From contig NZ_CP104850.1 in the NCBI RefSeq assembly GCF_028864635.1, forward strand, positions 2,300,001 through 2,364,000: a DNA stretch of 64,000 nt, in the 5' to 3' direction. Below the pieces are notes generated by a model, which was not told the DNA's origin, made no database searches, and saw only the letters and a list, made by a program, of their open reading frames with translations. This document shows positions 18,092 through 27,343 of the stretch, one piece after another. The position numbers and the translations under genes are program-made. Every line of letters starts with the position of its first letter. Position 1 is the first letter of the stretch. This DNA comes from Cloacibacterium sp. TD35 (GTDB lineage: Bacteria > Bacteroidota > Bacteroidia > Flavobacteriales > Weeksellaceae).

Positions 18092-19009
18092 ATGCTACAA
18101 GCAAATCACGTTACCAAAACATATAGTGCTGGAAAAAAAATTGCATTGCAAGATTTCAGTATACACGTTCCTAAATCTACTGTTTATGGACTTCTTGGTC
18201 CAAACGGAGCTGGAAAAACCACTTTCATCAGAATTATTAACCAAATTACACAGGCAGATTCTGGCGAAGTCTTCATCAATGGAGAAAAACTAAATCCTCA
18301 TCATATTAAAGACATCGGTTATATGCCGGAAGAAAGAGGATTGTACAAAAACATGACGGTTGGCGACCAAATTCTCTATTTCGGAGCGCTCAAAGGAATG
18401 AAAAAGCAAGATGCGCTATCTCAAGCGAAATATTGGTTTGACCGTTTAGAAATAGACCACTGGTGGAACAAAAAACTCTCAGAACTTTCTAAAGGAATGG
18501 CGCAGAAAATTCAGTTTGTGGTGACTGTTTTGCATCAACCCAAATTATTGATTCTCGATGAACCATTTTCTGGATTTGACCCTGTAAATGCGAATTTAGT
18601 AAAAGACCAAATTCTTCAATTAAAAGAGCAAGGAACCACCATAATTCTTTCTACTCACCGTATGGAAAGTGTAGAAGAACTCTGTGATAGTGTGGCTCTC
18701 ATCAATAAATCTAGAAAAATTCTTGACGGAAAAGTCTTTGAAGTAAGAGAAAAATTCAAGCAGAATCTATTTAACGTGGTTTTGTCTGATGTAAATTCCG
18801 AAAATTTAGAAACGCTGAAAAATCAGTATAAACTTGTCAATATTCATGACCAACATGGTTTAATTTCTTTTGACTTAAATTACAATGAAGACCAGAATCT
18901 TCTGCTCAATGATTTAATGAAAGCTGGAAAAATCAGAAGTTTTGACGAAAAAATTCCGAGCATGAATGAAGTTTTTATCACTGCGGTAACTTCTATGAAC
19001 GGACAATAA
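18092..19009 (+). CDS. ABC transporter ATP-binding protein (NatA-like)
   Basis: This is the ATPase of a two-gene ABC exporter. The 305-residue protein has Walker A GPNGAGKTT (about residues 36-44), a Q-loop, the modified signature LSKGMAQKIQ (about 134), Walker B LLILDEPFSGFDP (about 154) and an H-loop STHRMES. The C-terminal domain of about 80 residues is typical of NatA and DUF4162 proteins. It is 22 bases upstream of its permease partner. The substrate (sodium, drug or other) is not determined. Confidence 0.92.
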   Translation: MLQANHVTKTYSAGKKIALQDFSIHVPKSTVYGLLGPNGAGKTTFIRIINQITQADSGEVFINGEKLNPHHIKDIGYMPEERGLYKNMTVGDQILYFGALKGMKKQDALSQAKYWFDRLEIDHWWNKKLSELSKGMAQKIQFVVTVLHQPKLLILDEPFSGFDPVNANLVKDQILQLKEQGTTIILSTHRMESVEELCDSVALINKSRKILDGKVFEVREKFKQNLFNVVLSDVNSENLETLKNQYKLVNIHDQHGLISFDLNYNEDQNLLLNDLMKAGKIRSFDEKIPSMNEVFITAVTSMNGQ

Positions 19010-19031
19010 TTTCATCCCACAGTAAACAAAA

Positions 19032-20348
19032 ATGAAAAATATATTCATCATTACCAAAAGAGAATTTTTAACTCAGGTTAAAAAGAAATCTTTTATCATT
19101 CTAACGCTTTTAGCCCCAATTCTATTGATAGGATTTGGTGCTTTAATTGCTTTTATGCTGAAAGCGAATGAAACTGAATACACTTTTAATGTCATCGATA
19201 AAAGTGGCGTGTTTCAACAAAACATGAAAACACCAAAAGATGTGAAGTTTATTTATCTGCCAGAATCTACAGAACAGGCTTTGACGAGTACACTTCCAGA
19301 AATGGTAGACAATGTAGATGGACTACTCATTATCCCCAAATTGCAAGACCAAAATTTTGAAAATTTACAAAAACAGACCCAACTTTTGGTCAATAAAAAT
19401 ATTGGTTTTGATGTGAAGCAAAACATCGCTTTTTCGATGTCTGAGGTAATTAAAAAAGAAAAAATAAAAAATCTGGGACTTACAGAAACTCAAATCGAGA
19501 ATATTGATAAAAACTTCGAAATCAACACCAAAAATGTAGTGGACAATAACAAACAAGACAGCACACTTGCTTTTGGTGTAAAATCTGGTTTGAGTATGGG
19601 ATTAATGTACGTGACTTTTATGTTCATCATTATCTACGGAGTTCGTGTAATGCGTAGTGTTTTAGAGGAAAAAAACAACAGAGTGGTAGAAATAATAATC
19701 TCCTCTGTAAAACCATTTGAGCTCATGATGGGCAAAATTTTAGGAGTTACATTGGTCGCTTTAACCCAATTTACCATTTGGATTACCATGACCATTTTAG
19801 GTGCTGTTTTCTTTAACCAAGGTTTTTCAAAAATTTCTGGAAATCTTCCTCAGCAAGAAGAAATTCCGCTTGATAAATTAGATTTGCAGGGTGTTTTCAC
19901 AGAAATTTCACATTCTCTTTTGGATATGAATTTTGGAATGATAATTTTCGTCTTCATCGTTTTCTTCTTACTAGGCTACATTTTTTACAGTTCTATGTAC
20001 GCTGCGATTGGTTCTGCCGTAGACAATGAAACCGAAACCCAACAATTTACCATGATTGGTATTTTACCATTGATGCTAGGAATGTATGGAAGCTTTGGTT
20101 TAATCAATAATCCAGAAGGACCGATGGCGTTTTGGTTATCTATTATTCCGCTTACTTCACCAGTGGCAATGATTGCGAGAATTCCTTTTGGTGTACCAGT
20201 TTGGCAAATTGCACTTTCTATTTTCTTATTGGTGATTTCTACGCTAGGAATGGTATATTTGGCAGCCAAAATTTACAGAGTAGGAATCTTAATGTACGGT
20301 AACAAAGCTACGTTTAAAGAACTCTGGAAATGGATTAGAACAAGTTAA
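19032..20348 (+). CDS. ABC transporter permease (NatB-like)
   Basis: This membrane subunit pairs with the preceding ATPase. The 438-residue protein has one N-terminal TM (SFIILTLLAPILLIGFGALIAF), a large extracytoplasmic domain (about residues 50-170), and five to six C-terminal TMs, the ABC-2 layout. The signature VRVMRSVLEEKNNRVVEIIISSVKPFELMMGKILG matches NatB/YhaP permeases. It is followed by a terminator. Confidence 0.91.
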   Translation: MKNIFIITKREFLTQVKKKSFIILTLLAPILLIGFGALIAFMLKANETEYTFNVIDKSGVFQQNMKTPKDVKFIYLPESTEQALTSTLPEMVDNVDGLLIIPKLQDQNFENLQKQTQLLVNKNIGFDVKQNIAFSMSEVIKKEKIKNLGLTETQIENIDKNFEINTKNVVDNNKQDSTLAFGVKSGLSMGLMYVTFMFIIIYGVRVMRSVLEEKNNRVVEIIISSVKPFELMMGKILGVTLVALTQFTIWITMTILGAVFFNQGFSKISGNLPQQEEIPLDKLDLQGVFTEISHSLLDMNFGMIIFVFIVFFLLGYIFYSSMYAAIGSAVDNETETQQFTMIGILPLMLGMYGSFGLINNPEGPMAFWLSIIPLTSPVAMIARIPFGVPVWQIALSIFLLVISTLGMVYLAAKIYRVGILMYGNKATFKELWKWIRTS

Positions 20349-20372
20349 ACTCAGTTATGAGTTATAAATTAT

Positions 20373-20403
20373 AAAATCGTTGCAATGATGTGACGATTTT
20401 TTT
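20373..20403 (+). terminator. Terminator after the ABC exporter genes
   Basis: Arms AAAATCGT (20373-20380) and ACGATTTT (20393-20400) are followed by T. Confidence 0.83.
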
Positions 20404-20432
20404 GTTAACTTGGCTAAATAAAATTTCAATTC

Positions 20433-20798
20433 ATGCAAGCACTCTCCAATATTTTAGTAGCATTAGTAGCCCTAGAACATCTTTACATTTTATATATGGA
20501 GATGTTTGCTTGGGAAACTTTAGGGAAGAAAACCTTCAAAGGTTCTTTGCCAAATGAACTCTTTAAACCCACCAAAAAATTAGCCGCCAATCAAGGTTTG
20601 TATAATGGTTTTTTGGCATCAGGTTTAATTTGGAGCTTTTTTATAGAAAATGCAGAATGGCAGAAAAATATTCAACTGTTCTTTTTGGGTTGTGTAGTAG
20701 TTGCAGGAATTTATGGTGCACTTTCTGCTTCTAGAAAAATATTTTTTGTGCAAGCATTACCAGCGATTTTAGCATTGATTTTTGTAGTATTAAGATAA
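20433..20798 (+). CDS. DUF1304 small membrane protein
   Basis: This 121-residue integral membrane protein has four predicted helices and the DUF1304 pattern: an N-terminal HLYILYMEMFAWET motif, then FLASGLIWSFFI, and the terminal FVQALPAILALIFVVLR. The function of this family is unknown. It appears as a single gene between two terminators. Confidence 0.85.
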   Translation: MQALSNILVALVALEHLYILYMEMFAWETLGKKTFKGSLPNELFKPTKKLAANQGLYNGFLASGLIWSFFIENAEWQKNIQLFFLGCVVVAGIYGALSASRKIFFVQALPAILALIFVVLR

Positions 20799-20799
20799 A

Positions 20800-20831
20800 A
20801 AAAACTCAAGAAAAGTTTCTGAGTTTTTTTT
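20800..20831 (+). terminator. Terminator after DUF1304 gene
   Basis: The arms AAACTCA and TGAGTTT with an AAGAAAAGTTTC inner part are followed by eight T. The left A-run may also serve the convergent minus-strand gene. Confidence 0.85.
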
Positions 20832-20852
20832 AATATTCTAAATCTTTTATTA

Positions 20853-21497
20853 TTAATCAAAAATATAGGTAATTCCTGCACTTAAAACGTGTTGTCTTTT
20901 CGTAGAATTGGTCGTGCCATCTTGAGGCTCTTTCCCAGTTAAATCAGGCAAACTATTGCTTACCCCAAAATCAAATCTTCCTACGATTTCTAATTTTCTT
21001 TTGTAGCTAAATCCCAATCCTGCTGAAATTGCCAAATCAAAAGTTGCAGATTTTCCGTATTGTTCTACGCTGTAGATAGGTTTAGAAGGATTCTCTACTT
21101 TTTGACTCAATAAAAAACCAAATCTAGGCCCTAATTGCCCAAAAAATTCTGACTCTGCTTCAGAGAAATAGGCTTTAAAATAAACAGGAACACTCAAATA
21201 ATTATTAGCGTAAACCGTTTCTCCAGCACCCTTTTCACCAGCACTTAAATATTCTACTTGTGGCTGTAAATAAAACATATCATCACCACCAATCGGAATT
21301 AAAGCTAATGCACCACCATAAAAAGAAAACCTTTCAGAAGAAGGATTATGTGCATTTTGAACTCTAGAATAAGTAGGACCCGCAAGAATACCAAATCTGG
21401 TAGAAGAAAAATCTATCTGCGAGAAAATAGGAGTAAAAATAAAGCCTGCAGAAATAATAAATAATTTCTGAAGCCAAAGATTTGCATTTGTTTTCAT
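20853..21497 (-). CDS. Outer-membrane beta-barrel protein (PorT/OMP_b-brl type)
   Basis: This 214-residue exported protein has a signal peptide ending near residue 26 (FIFTPIFSQ). Alternating strands with FGILAGPTYSRV, YLQPQVEYLSAGEKG, LGPRFGFLLSQK and the terminal HVLSAGITYIFD are typical of eight-stranded outer-membrane barrels common in Bacteroidota. No specific function can be given. It lies downstream of sucD on the same strand, with its own 77-base spacer. Confidence 0.82.
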   Translation of the reverse strand: MKTNANLWLQKLFIISAGFIFTPIFSQIDFSSTRFGILAGPTYSRVQNAHNPSSERFSFYGGALALIPIGGDDMFYLQPQVEYLSAGEKGAGETVYANNYLSVPVYFKAYFSEAESEFFGQLGPRFGFLLSQKVENPSKPIYSVEQYGKSATFDLAISAGLGFSYKRKLEIVGRFDFGVSNSLPDLTGKEPQDGTTNSTKRQHVLSAGITYIFD

Positions 21498-21574
21498 TGT
21501 GTTTTTATTTAAATAAAAACTTCATAATAAAAGTTATTATGAAGTTTTAATATTTGTAATATCAAAGATAATAA

Positions 21575-22447
21575 TTATCCTAATACTTTAGCAATAGTTT
21601 TACCGATATCAGCTGGAGAAGCTACTACGTTGATTCCGCATTCTTCCATGATTTGCATTTTCGCTTGAGCTGTATCTTCTGCACCACCTACGATTGCACC
21701 TGCGTGACCCATAGTTCTGCCTTTAGGAGCCGTTTGACCAGCGATGAAACCTACTACTGGTTTTTTAGAACCAGAATCTCTATACCATCTTGCAGCTTCA
21801 GCTTCTAGAGAACCACCAATTTCGCCAATCATTACTACTGCATCAGTTTCTGGGTCATTGATAAACAATTCTAAAGCTTCTTTGGTAGTAGTTCCGATGA
21901 TTGGGTCACCACCAATACCAATTGCTGTAGAAACCCCGAAACCTGCTCTTACTACTTGGTCTGCAGCTTCGTAAGTTAATGTACCAGATTTAGAAACAAT
22001 ACCTACTCTACCTTTTTTGAAAACGAAACCTGGCATAATACCGATTTTAGCTTCGTCTGAAGTAATGATTCCTGGGCAGTTAGGACCGATTAATCTAGCA
22101 CCTTTGTCTTTAATATATTCTTTTACTTTTACCATATCAGCTACTGGAATGCCTTCTGTAATACAAACGATTACTTTAATTCCAGCTTCTGCAGCTTCCA
22201 TTACAGCATCTGCAGCAAATGCAGGTGGTACAAAAATAATAGAAACATTAGCTCCTGCTTTAGCAACTGCGTCTGCAACGGTATTAAAAACTGGCTTACC
22301 AAGATGTTCTGTTCCTCCTTTTCCTGGGGTTACACCACCAACTACGTTGGTTCCGTATTCAATCATTTGAGTTGCGTGGAAAGTTCCTTCGTTTCCTGTA
22401 AATCCTTGTACGATTACCTTTGAATCTTTATTTACTAATACTGACAT
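21575..22447 (-). CDS. sucD: Succinyl-CoA synthetase alpha subunit
   Basis: SucD, with SucC (not in this window), converts succinyl-CoA to succinate with substrate-level phosphorylation in the TCA cycle. The 290-residue protein has the CoA-binding N-terminal Rossmann fold ([28 protein letters not shown]) and [16 protein letters not shown]. The phosphorylated His is His248 in [13 protein letters not shown]. It lies 59 bases downstream of the second lpxD. A plausible own promoter with a -33 TTTG and -7-like TATTTTTA is in that gap. Confidence 0.96.
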   Translation of the reverse strand: MSVLVNKDSKVIVQGFTGNEGTFHATQMIEYGTNVVGGVTPGKGGTEHLGKPVFNTVADAVAKAGANVSIIFVPPAFAADAVMEAAEAGIKVIVCITEGIPVADMVKVKEYIKDKGARLIGPNCPGIITSDEAKIGIMPGFVFKKGRVGIVSKSGTLTYEAADQVVRAGFGVSTAIGIGGDPIIGTTTKEALELFINDPETDAVVMIGEIGGSLEAEAARWYRDSGSKKPVVGFIAGQTAPKGRTMGHAGAIVGGAEDTAQAKMQIMEECGINVVASPADIGKTIAKVLG

Positions 22448-22506
22448 GATTTATTTTTTAATTTTTGTAAAAATACTATTTTTATGATTTCACACAAAGT
22501 AAAGAC

Positions 22507-23409
22507 TTATAAATTTTTTAATTTAACCTCTTTTTTTAGATATTCTCTAAATTCTTCGGCTAAGCTACCGAAATAAGTTTTGCCTCCTTCTAAATCTCTG
22601 TTCACTCCAGTTTTACCTAGAAGTACCGCTCCTTTTCCTACTCTTTTGCCGGAAGCCATACCTACTTGCCCCCAAACTTGTACATCATCTTCTATGATGC
22701 AACAACCTGCAATCATAGCTCCAGAAGCTACTAAAGTTCTTTCGCCAAGTACAGTATCGTGACCTATTTGGATTAAATTATCGAGCTTAGAGCCTTTTTT
22801 AATAATGGTAGAATCCGTTACACCACGGTCTATACAGCAATTTGCCCCAATTTCTACTTCATCTTCTAAAATCACATTTCCTACGGAAAGCATTTTTCTA
22901 TAACCTTCAGCATTTTTGTTGTAATAGAAAGCATCGCCGCCTAAAACTGTTCCTGCCTGAATAATACAATTATTGCCAATGACAGTTCTGTCACCAATAA
23001 CGACATTTGGGAAAATCATACAATTATCCCCTATCTTGACATCATTCCCGATAATTACAGAAGGATGAATTTTACAATTTTCACCAATGGAAACATTGTT
23101 TCCTGTGGTTTCAAAAGTTTGAATGCCGGTAAAGTGGTCGTTGATTATATTAAAGTCTCTGAAGGGATCATTAGAAACCAAAAGTGCTTTTCCTTCTGGA
23201 CAAGCTACTTCTTTGTCTATCAAAATAATGGTGGCTTTGGAATGAAGCGCTTTGTCATAATATTTAGGATGATTGACAAAGACAATTTCTCCTTTTTTTA
23301 CGCGATGAATTTCATTGGTTCCAAAAATTTGAAAATTTTCGTCACCTACATATTTCGCACCGATGAGTTCGGCTATGGTTTTAAGAGTCTGTGGAGATTT
23401 GAAAGTCAT
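22507..23409 (-). CDS. LpxD-like acyltransferase, second paralogue (short form)
   Basis: This is a left-handed beta-helix acyltransferase of the LpxD family, 300 aa. The N-terminal UDP-binding-like domain (residues 1-95) precedes hexapeptide repeats (about 100-270, e.g. IGENCKIHPSVIIGNDVKIGDNC). LIQIGHDTVLGE keeps the catalytic His of LpxD. It is shorter than the lpxD at the head of the operon (344 aa), and the two sequences differ clearly. Two paralogues are usual in flavobacteria; the short copy may modify a different position or chain length (inference). A stutter repeat lies just upstream, separating it from efp. Confidence 0.87.
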   Translation of the reverse strand: MTFKSPQTLKTIAELIGAKYVGDENFQIFGTNEIHRVKKGEIVFVNHPKYYDKALHSKATIILIDKEVACPEGKALLVSNDPFRDFNIINDHFTGIQTFETTGNNVSIGENCKIHPSVIIGNDVKIGDNCMIFPNVVIGDRTVIGNNCIIQAGTVLGGDAFYYNKNAEGYRKMLSVGNVILEDEVEIGANCCIDRGVTDSTIIKKGSKLDNLIQIGHDTVLGERTLVASGAMIAGCCIIEDDVQVWGQVGMASGKRVGKGAVLLGKTGVNRDLEGGKTYFGSLAEEFREYLKKEVKLKNL

Positions 23410-23482
23410 ATTTTTGTAGGATGTAGGATGATGGATGCTGGAAGAATAACATCAAACATCCAGCTTCCGACATCCATCTAAT
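23410..23482 (-). repeat. Inverted stutter repeat between efp and short lpxD
   Basis: GATGGATGCTGGAAG on the left faces the complement of GATGGATGTCGGAAG on the right around an AT-rich centre, so a hairpin with about 15-base arms can form. It uses the same words as the grpE-dnaJ spacer repeat. Confidence 0.55.
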
Positions 23483-24046
23483 TTATTTTACTCTTTCTAG
23501 GTAAGAACCGTCTTCTGTGTTTACTTTAATTTTATCACCAGCTTCTATGAAAAGTGGAACTAAAACTCTAGCACCTGTTTCTACAACTGCGTTTTTTAGT
23601 GCGTTTGTAGCTGTGTTTCCTTTTACACCTGGATCTGCTTCTACTACTTCTAAGTAAACAGTTGGTGGGATTTCAGCAGAAAGTGGCGTTTCATCTGCTT
23701 CTTTCATGATGATGGTTACTTCTTCACCAGCTTTCATGAATTGAGCGTTTTCAATCATTTCTTTGTTCAAATACATTTGAGAAAAATCTTCGTTATTCAT
23801 GAAATGGAAACCATTTTCGTCATCATATAAGTATTGAAATTTACGAGTAATTACTTTTACTTCGTCTATTTTATGACCTGCAGAAAAAGTATTATCAATT
23901 ACTTTCCCATTGGTTACAGATTTAAGTTTAGTTCTTACGAAAGCAGGACCTTTTCCTGGTTTTACGTGTAAAAATTCGATTACTTTATAAATGTCATTGC
24001 TGAATTCTATACAAAGACCTTTTTTAATATCATTACTTGTTGCCAT
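23483..24046 (-). CDS. efp: Elongation factor P
   Basis: EF-P relieves ribosomes stalled on polyproline. The 187-residue protein has three domains; Lys32 at the tip of the KPGKGPAFVRTKLK loop corresponds to the residue that is post-translationally modified in other bacteria. The C-terminal OB domain ends GDKIKVNTEDGSYLERVK. The modifying enzymes are not in this window. It lies 26 bases downstream of lpxA on the same strand, in the lipid A operon. Confidence 0.96.
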   Translation of the reverse strand: MATSNDIKKGLCIEFSNDIYKVIEFLHVKPGKGPAFVRTKLKSVTNGKVIDNTFSAGHKIDEVKVITRKFQYLYDDENGFHFMNNEDFSQMYLNKEMIENAQFMKAGEEVTIIMKEADETPLSAEIPPTVYLEVVEADPGVKGNTATNALKNAVVETGARVLVPLFIEAGDKIKVNTEDGSYLERVK

Positions 24047-24072
24047 TAATATTTATTATTTAAAATATGTTT

Positions 24073-24861
24073 TTATTCTTTTCCTGTTCCGTAACCTTTT
24101 ACAATTCCACGAGGTGAATTTTTGATAAATTCTAAAATCTCGTCTCTTTCTTCCGTAGGTGGCATTTCGTTTTCGATGAATCTTGTAGCCTGAGAAACAT
24201 TCATTTTAGATTGAAAAAGATATTTGTAGATTTTTTGAATTTCGAAAATTCTATCATTACTGAAACCTCTTCTTCTTAATCCTACAGAATTAATTCCTGC
24301 ATAAGACATAGGTTCTCTAGCCACTTTTACATAAGGTGGAATATCTTTTCTTACGAGTGTTCCTCCAGAAATCATCACATGTTTACCGATTTTACCAAAC
24401 TGATGCACCGCAGAAAGCCCTCCCATTACGGTGAAATCTCCTATTTCTACGTGTCCTGCAATTCCGCAACCGTTTACAATGATTACATGATTTCCTAAAA
24501 CACAGTCGTGAGCAATGTGAGAAGTAGCCATAATAAGGCAATCATTCCCTACTTTGGTATAGCCTAATGCTTTAGTTCCTCTGTTGACGGTTACACATTC
24601 TCTGATGGTAGTATTGTCTCCAATAATGGTCAATGTTTGTTCCCCATCAAATTTTAAATCTTGAGGAATCGCAGAAATTACCGTACCTGGAAAAATTCTA
24701 CAATTTTTACCAATTCTTGCACCATCCATAATGGTAACATTCGGTCCAATCCAAGTTCCTTCTCCTATTTCTACATCTGCAGCAATGGTGGTAAAAGGTT
24801 CTATGGTAACATCTTTGCCAATTTTGGCACGTCTGTCTACAGCGGCTAATTGATGAATCAT
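24073..24861 (-). CDS. lpxA: UDP-N-acetylglucosamine acyltransferase
   Basis: LpxA carries out the first step of lipid A synthesis, moving a 3-hydroxyacyl chain from ACP to UDP-GlcNAc. The 262-residue protein has a beta-helix of hexapeptide repeats (residues 1-185) and a C-terminal helical tail. The catalytic base is His118 in TSHIAHDCVLGNH. The start overlaps the stop of lpxC-fabZ by four bases, indicating translational coupling. Confidence 0.96.
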   Translation of the reverse strand: MIHQLAAVDRRAKIGKDVTIEPFTTIAADVEIGEGTWIGPNVTIMDGARIGKNCRIFPGTVISAIPQDLKFDGEQTLTIIGDNTTIRECVTVNRGTKALGYTKVGNDCLIMATSHIAHDCVLGNHVIIVNGCGIAGHVEIGDFTVMGGLSAVHQFGKIGKHVMISGGTLVRKDIPPYVKVAREPMSYAGINSVGLRRRGFSNDRIFEIQKIYKYLFQSKMNVSQATRFIENEMPPTEERDEILEFIKNSPRGIVKGYGTGKE

Positions 24862-26258
24862 GAGTCTAATTTAGTTTTAGCAACTTGAGCCATCAATTCT
24901 GCTTCTACTACTACGCTGTCTCCTACGTAGCCGTAACCTTGCATATGAACAATGCCTCTTCTTATAGGTTCTATTAGTTCTATTTTAAAGATAAGAGTGT
25001 CTCCTGGAATTACTTTTTTCTTGAACTTTACCTTATCTATTTTCACAAAATAAGTGGAATAATTTTCTGGGTCTGGAACATTTGCCAATACTAAAATACC
25101 CCCAGCTTGAGCCATAGCTTCAATTTGTAAAACACCAGGCATCACTGGTTCTTTAGGGAAATGACCTACAAAGAAAGGTTCATTCATCGAAACATTTTTA
25201 AGACCTACTACATGAGAATCTGATAACTCTAAAATCTTATCAATCAACAAAAAAGGTGGTCTATGTGGTAAAAGTCGCATAATCCCATTAATATCAAAAA
25301 CAGGTTCTGCTTTTAAATCAAAATCTGGCACGTTTTTCTTTTTTTGTAATTTCCACTGTCTGTTTAGTTTTTTCGCAAATTGTGTATTCACGAAATGCCC
25401 AGGTTTAGTAGCAATTACTTTTCCTTTAATTTTTACACCTGTTAAAGCTAAATCACCGATTACATCTAGCAATTTATGACGTGCAGCTTCATTAGGATAA
25501 TTAAGGGTAAGGTTATCTAAAATACCATTTGGTCTTATAGTTACTTCCTCTTTTCCGAAAGCTTTTTTAAGCTTTTCTGCAGTTTCTGGAGTTAATTCTT
25601 TGTCTACATAAACGATGGCGTTAGAAATATCACCACCTTTAATAAGACCACTATCTAAAAGCATTTCTAATTCGTGCAAGAAACTGAAAGTTCTCGCCGA
25701 AGAAATTTCTTTTTTGAAATCTGTAATATTTTTAAGAGAAGCATTCTGAGTTCCTAAAATTTTAGTCCCGAAATCTACCATTGTAGTAATTTCGTAATTT
25801 TCAGAAGGAATGATGGTAATTTCTGAACCTGTATTAGGGTCTACATAATTCATCACTTCTTTGATGACTAGATATTCTCTGTTTTGCTCTTGTTCTATCA
25901 CTCCAGCTTCTTCTATTGCTTCTACGAAAAATTTAGAAGAACCATCCATAATTGGTGGTTCTGCACTGTTCATTTCTAAGATAGCATTATCAATATCCAT
26001 TCCTACTAGAGCAGCTAGTAAATGCTCACAAGTATGGATTTTAACACCTAATTTTTCTAACGTAGTACCTCTTTCTGTAGTCGTTACATAATTTACATCT
26101 GCTTCTACTTGAGGATTACCTTCTAAATCTGTTCTTACAAATACAAAACCTGTATTTTCTTTAGCAGGTTTCATAGTAAGGTTTACTTGTCTTCCTGTAT
26201 GAAGTCCAATCCCAGAAAGTGATACTTCTTTACCTAAAGTCTTCTGTTTTTCACTCAT
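24858..26258 (-). CDS. Bifunctional LpxC deacetylase / FabZ dehydratase
   Basis: This 466-residue fusion is a known Bacteroidota arrangement. Residues 1-305 are LpxC, the zinc deacetylase of the committed lipid A step, with the zinc motif [10 protein letters not shown] (about 77-86) and [14 protein letters not shown] (about 260, His/Asp ligands). Residues about 320-466 are FabZ, 3-hydroxyacyl-ACP dehydratase, with [13 protein letters not shown] and the catalytic His/Glu in [23 protein letters not shown]. It thus couples lipid A and fatty acid synthesis. It overlaps lpxD by eight bases and lpxA by four. Confidence 0.95.
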   Translation of the reverse strand: MSEKQKTLGKEVSLSGIGLHTGRQVNLTMKPAKENTGFVFVRTDLEGNPQVEADVNYVTTTERGTTLEKLGVKIHTCEHLLAALVGMDIDNAILEMNSAEPPIMDGSSKFFVEAIEEAGVIEQEQNREYLVIKEVMNYVDPNTGSEITIIPSENYEITTMVDFGTKILGTQNASLKNITDFKKEISSARTFSFLHELEMLLDSGLIKGGDISNAIVYVDKELTPETAEKLKKAFGKEEVTIRPNGILDNLTLNYPNEAARHKLLDVIGDLALTGVKIKGKVIATKPGHFVNTQFAKKLNRQWKLQKKKNVPDFDLKAEPVFDINGIMRLLPHRPPFLLIDKILELSDSHVVGLKNVSMNEPFFVGHFPKEPVMPGVLQIEAMAQAGGILVLANVPDPENYSTYFVKIDKVKFKKKVIPGDTLIFKIELIEPIRRGIVHMQGYGYVGDSVVVEAELMAQVAKTKLDS

Positions 26259-27285
26259 TAGTATTTTCTTTTGAGTTTTTTTCTAGATTATTTATTCGTT
26301 CAACAATTTCAGGGAATTTTCTGAAAAGCACATAGCTTCTTCTGTAATCACCAGCGTTGAAAGCAGGTGTTCCGAAGAGTGTTTCGCCGTCTTGTACATC
26401 TCTATTTATTCCGCTCTGAGCTTGTACTCTAATCTGGTTACCTATTTTGAGATGACCGGCTACACCAGTTTGGCCGCCAATCATATTCCAATCTCCAATA
26501 ACGGTAGAACCAGCAATACCAGCTTGTGCTGCGATAACGTTATTTTTACCAATTTTCACGTTATGAGCAATCTGAATCAGATTATCTATTTTAGTTCCTT
26601 CGCCAATAACAGTAGAACCAATAGTTCCTCTGTCTATACTACAATTAGAACCTATTTCTACATTATTTTCTATGACTACATTCCCTAATTGTGGAATTTT
26701 TTGATAGCCATCTTTCGTAGGCTGAAAACCGAAACCGTCACTTCCTACCACTGTATTAGAATGAATAATGCAATTATCACCAACCACACAGTAATCATAA
26801 ATCCTAGCACCGCTGTAAATAATAGAGTTTTCGCCAATTTTTACATTTTTTCCGATGTAAACTTGAGGGAAAATCTGTGTTCCGTTACCGATTTTTGATT
26901 TATCTGAGATATAAGAATGTGCTCCGATGTAGACATTCTCGCCTATGGTAGCGCTGTCTGCAATGGTAGAAGGCTGTTCAATTCCTGATTTTTTTTCTTC
27001 TCTCATCTGTTGATAGAGATTCATTAAAACCTGAAAAGCCAAATAAGCGTCTTCTACTATAATGAGCGTAGGTTTATAGTTTTCTTCTTTAACAAATTTT
27101 TCAGAAACAATAATAACAGAGGCTTCTGAAAGTGAAATAAATTCTGCAAATTTTTCTTGAGAAACAAAAGAGAGTTGACCATTTTGCGCATTCTCTATGG
27201 GCGAAACACCTGTAATTGAGGCATTTTCGTCTCCCAAGATTCTTCCATTGATAAAACTTGCAATTTGAGCTGCAGTAAATTCCAT
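26251..27285 (-). CDS. lpxD: UDP-3-O-acylglucosamine N-acyltransferase
   Basis: LpxD adds the second 3-hydroxyacyl chain in lipid A synthesis. The 344-residue protein has an N-terminal uridine-binding domain (residues 1-100), hexapeptide beta-helix (about 105-300), catalytic His in [12 protein letters not shown] and a C-terminal helix. The frame can be read 13 codons further upstream, but the -7 element TATCTTTG (minus, 27292-27299) lies inside that extension and ends six bases before the chosen ATG. It heads the run lpxD-lpxC/fabZ-lpxA-efp-lpxD2-sucD. Confidence 0.94.
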   Translation of the reverse strand: MEFTAAQIASFINGRILGDENASITGVSPIENAQNGQLSFVSQEKFAEFISLSEASVIIVSEKFVKEENYKPTLIIVEDAYLAFQVLMNLYQQMREEKKSGIEQPSTIADSATIGENVYIGAHSYISDKSKIGNGTQIFPQVYIGKNVKIGENSIIYSGARIYDYCVVGDNCIIHSNTVVGSDGFGFQPTKDGYQKIPQLGNVVIENNVEIGSNCSIDRGTIGSTVIGEGTKIDNLIQIAHNVKIGKNNVIAAQAGIAGSTVIGDWNMIGGQTGVAGHLKIGNQIRVQAQSGINRDVQDGETLFGTPAFNAGDYRRSYVLFRKFPEIVERINNLEKNSKENTNE

Positions 27286-27291
27286 ATCGTG

Positions 27292-27299
27292 CAAAGATA
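27292..27299 (-). promoter_or_regulatory. -7 element of the lpx operon
   Basis: Minus-strand TATCTTTG matches TAnnTTTG. It ends six bases before the lpxD ATG, so the leader is at most a few bases long. Confidence 0.6.
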
Positions 27300-27343
27300 C
27301 GAAAATCTTATTACACTCATACAATTTTTAGTATTTTGAAAAC

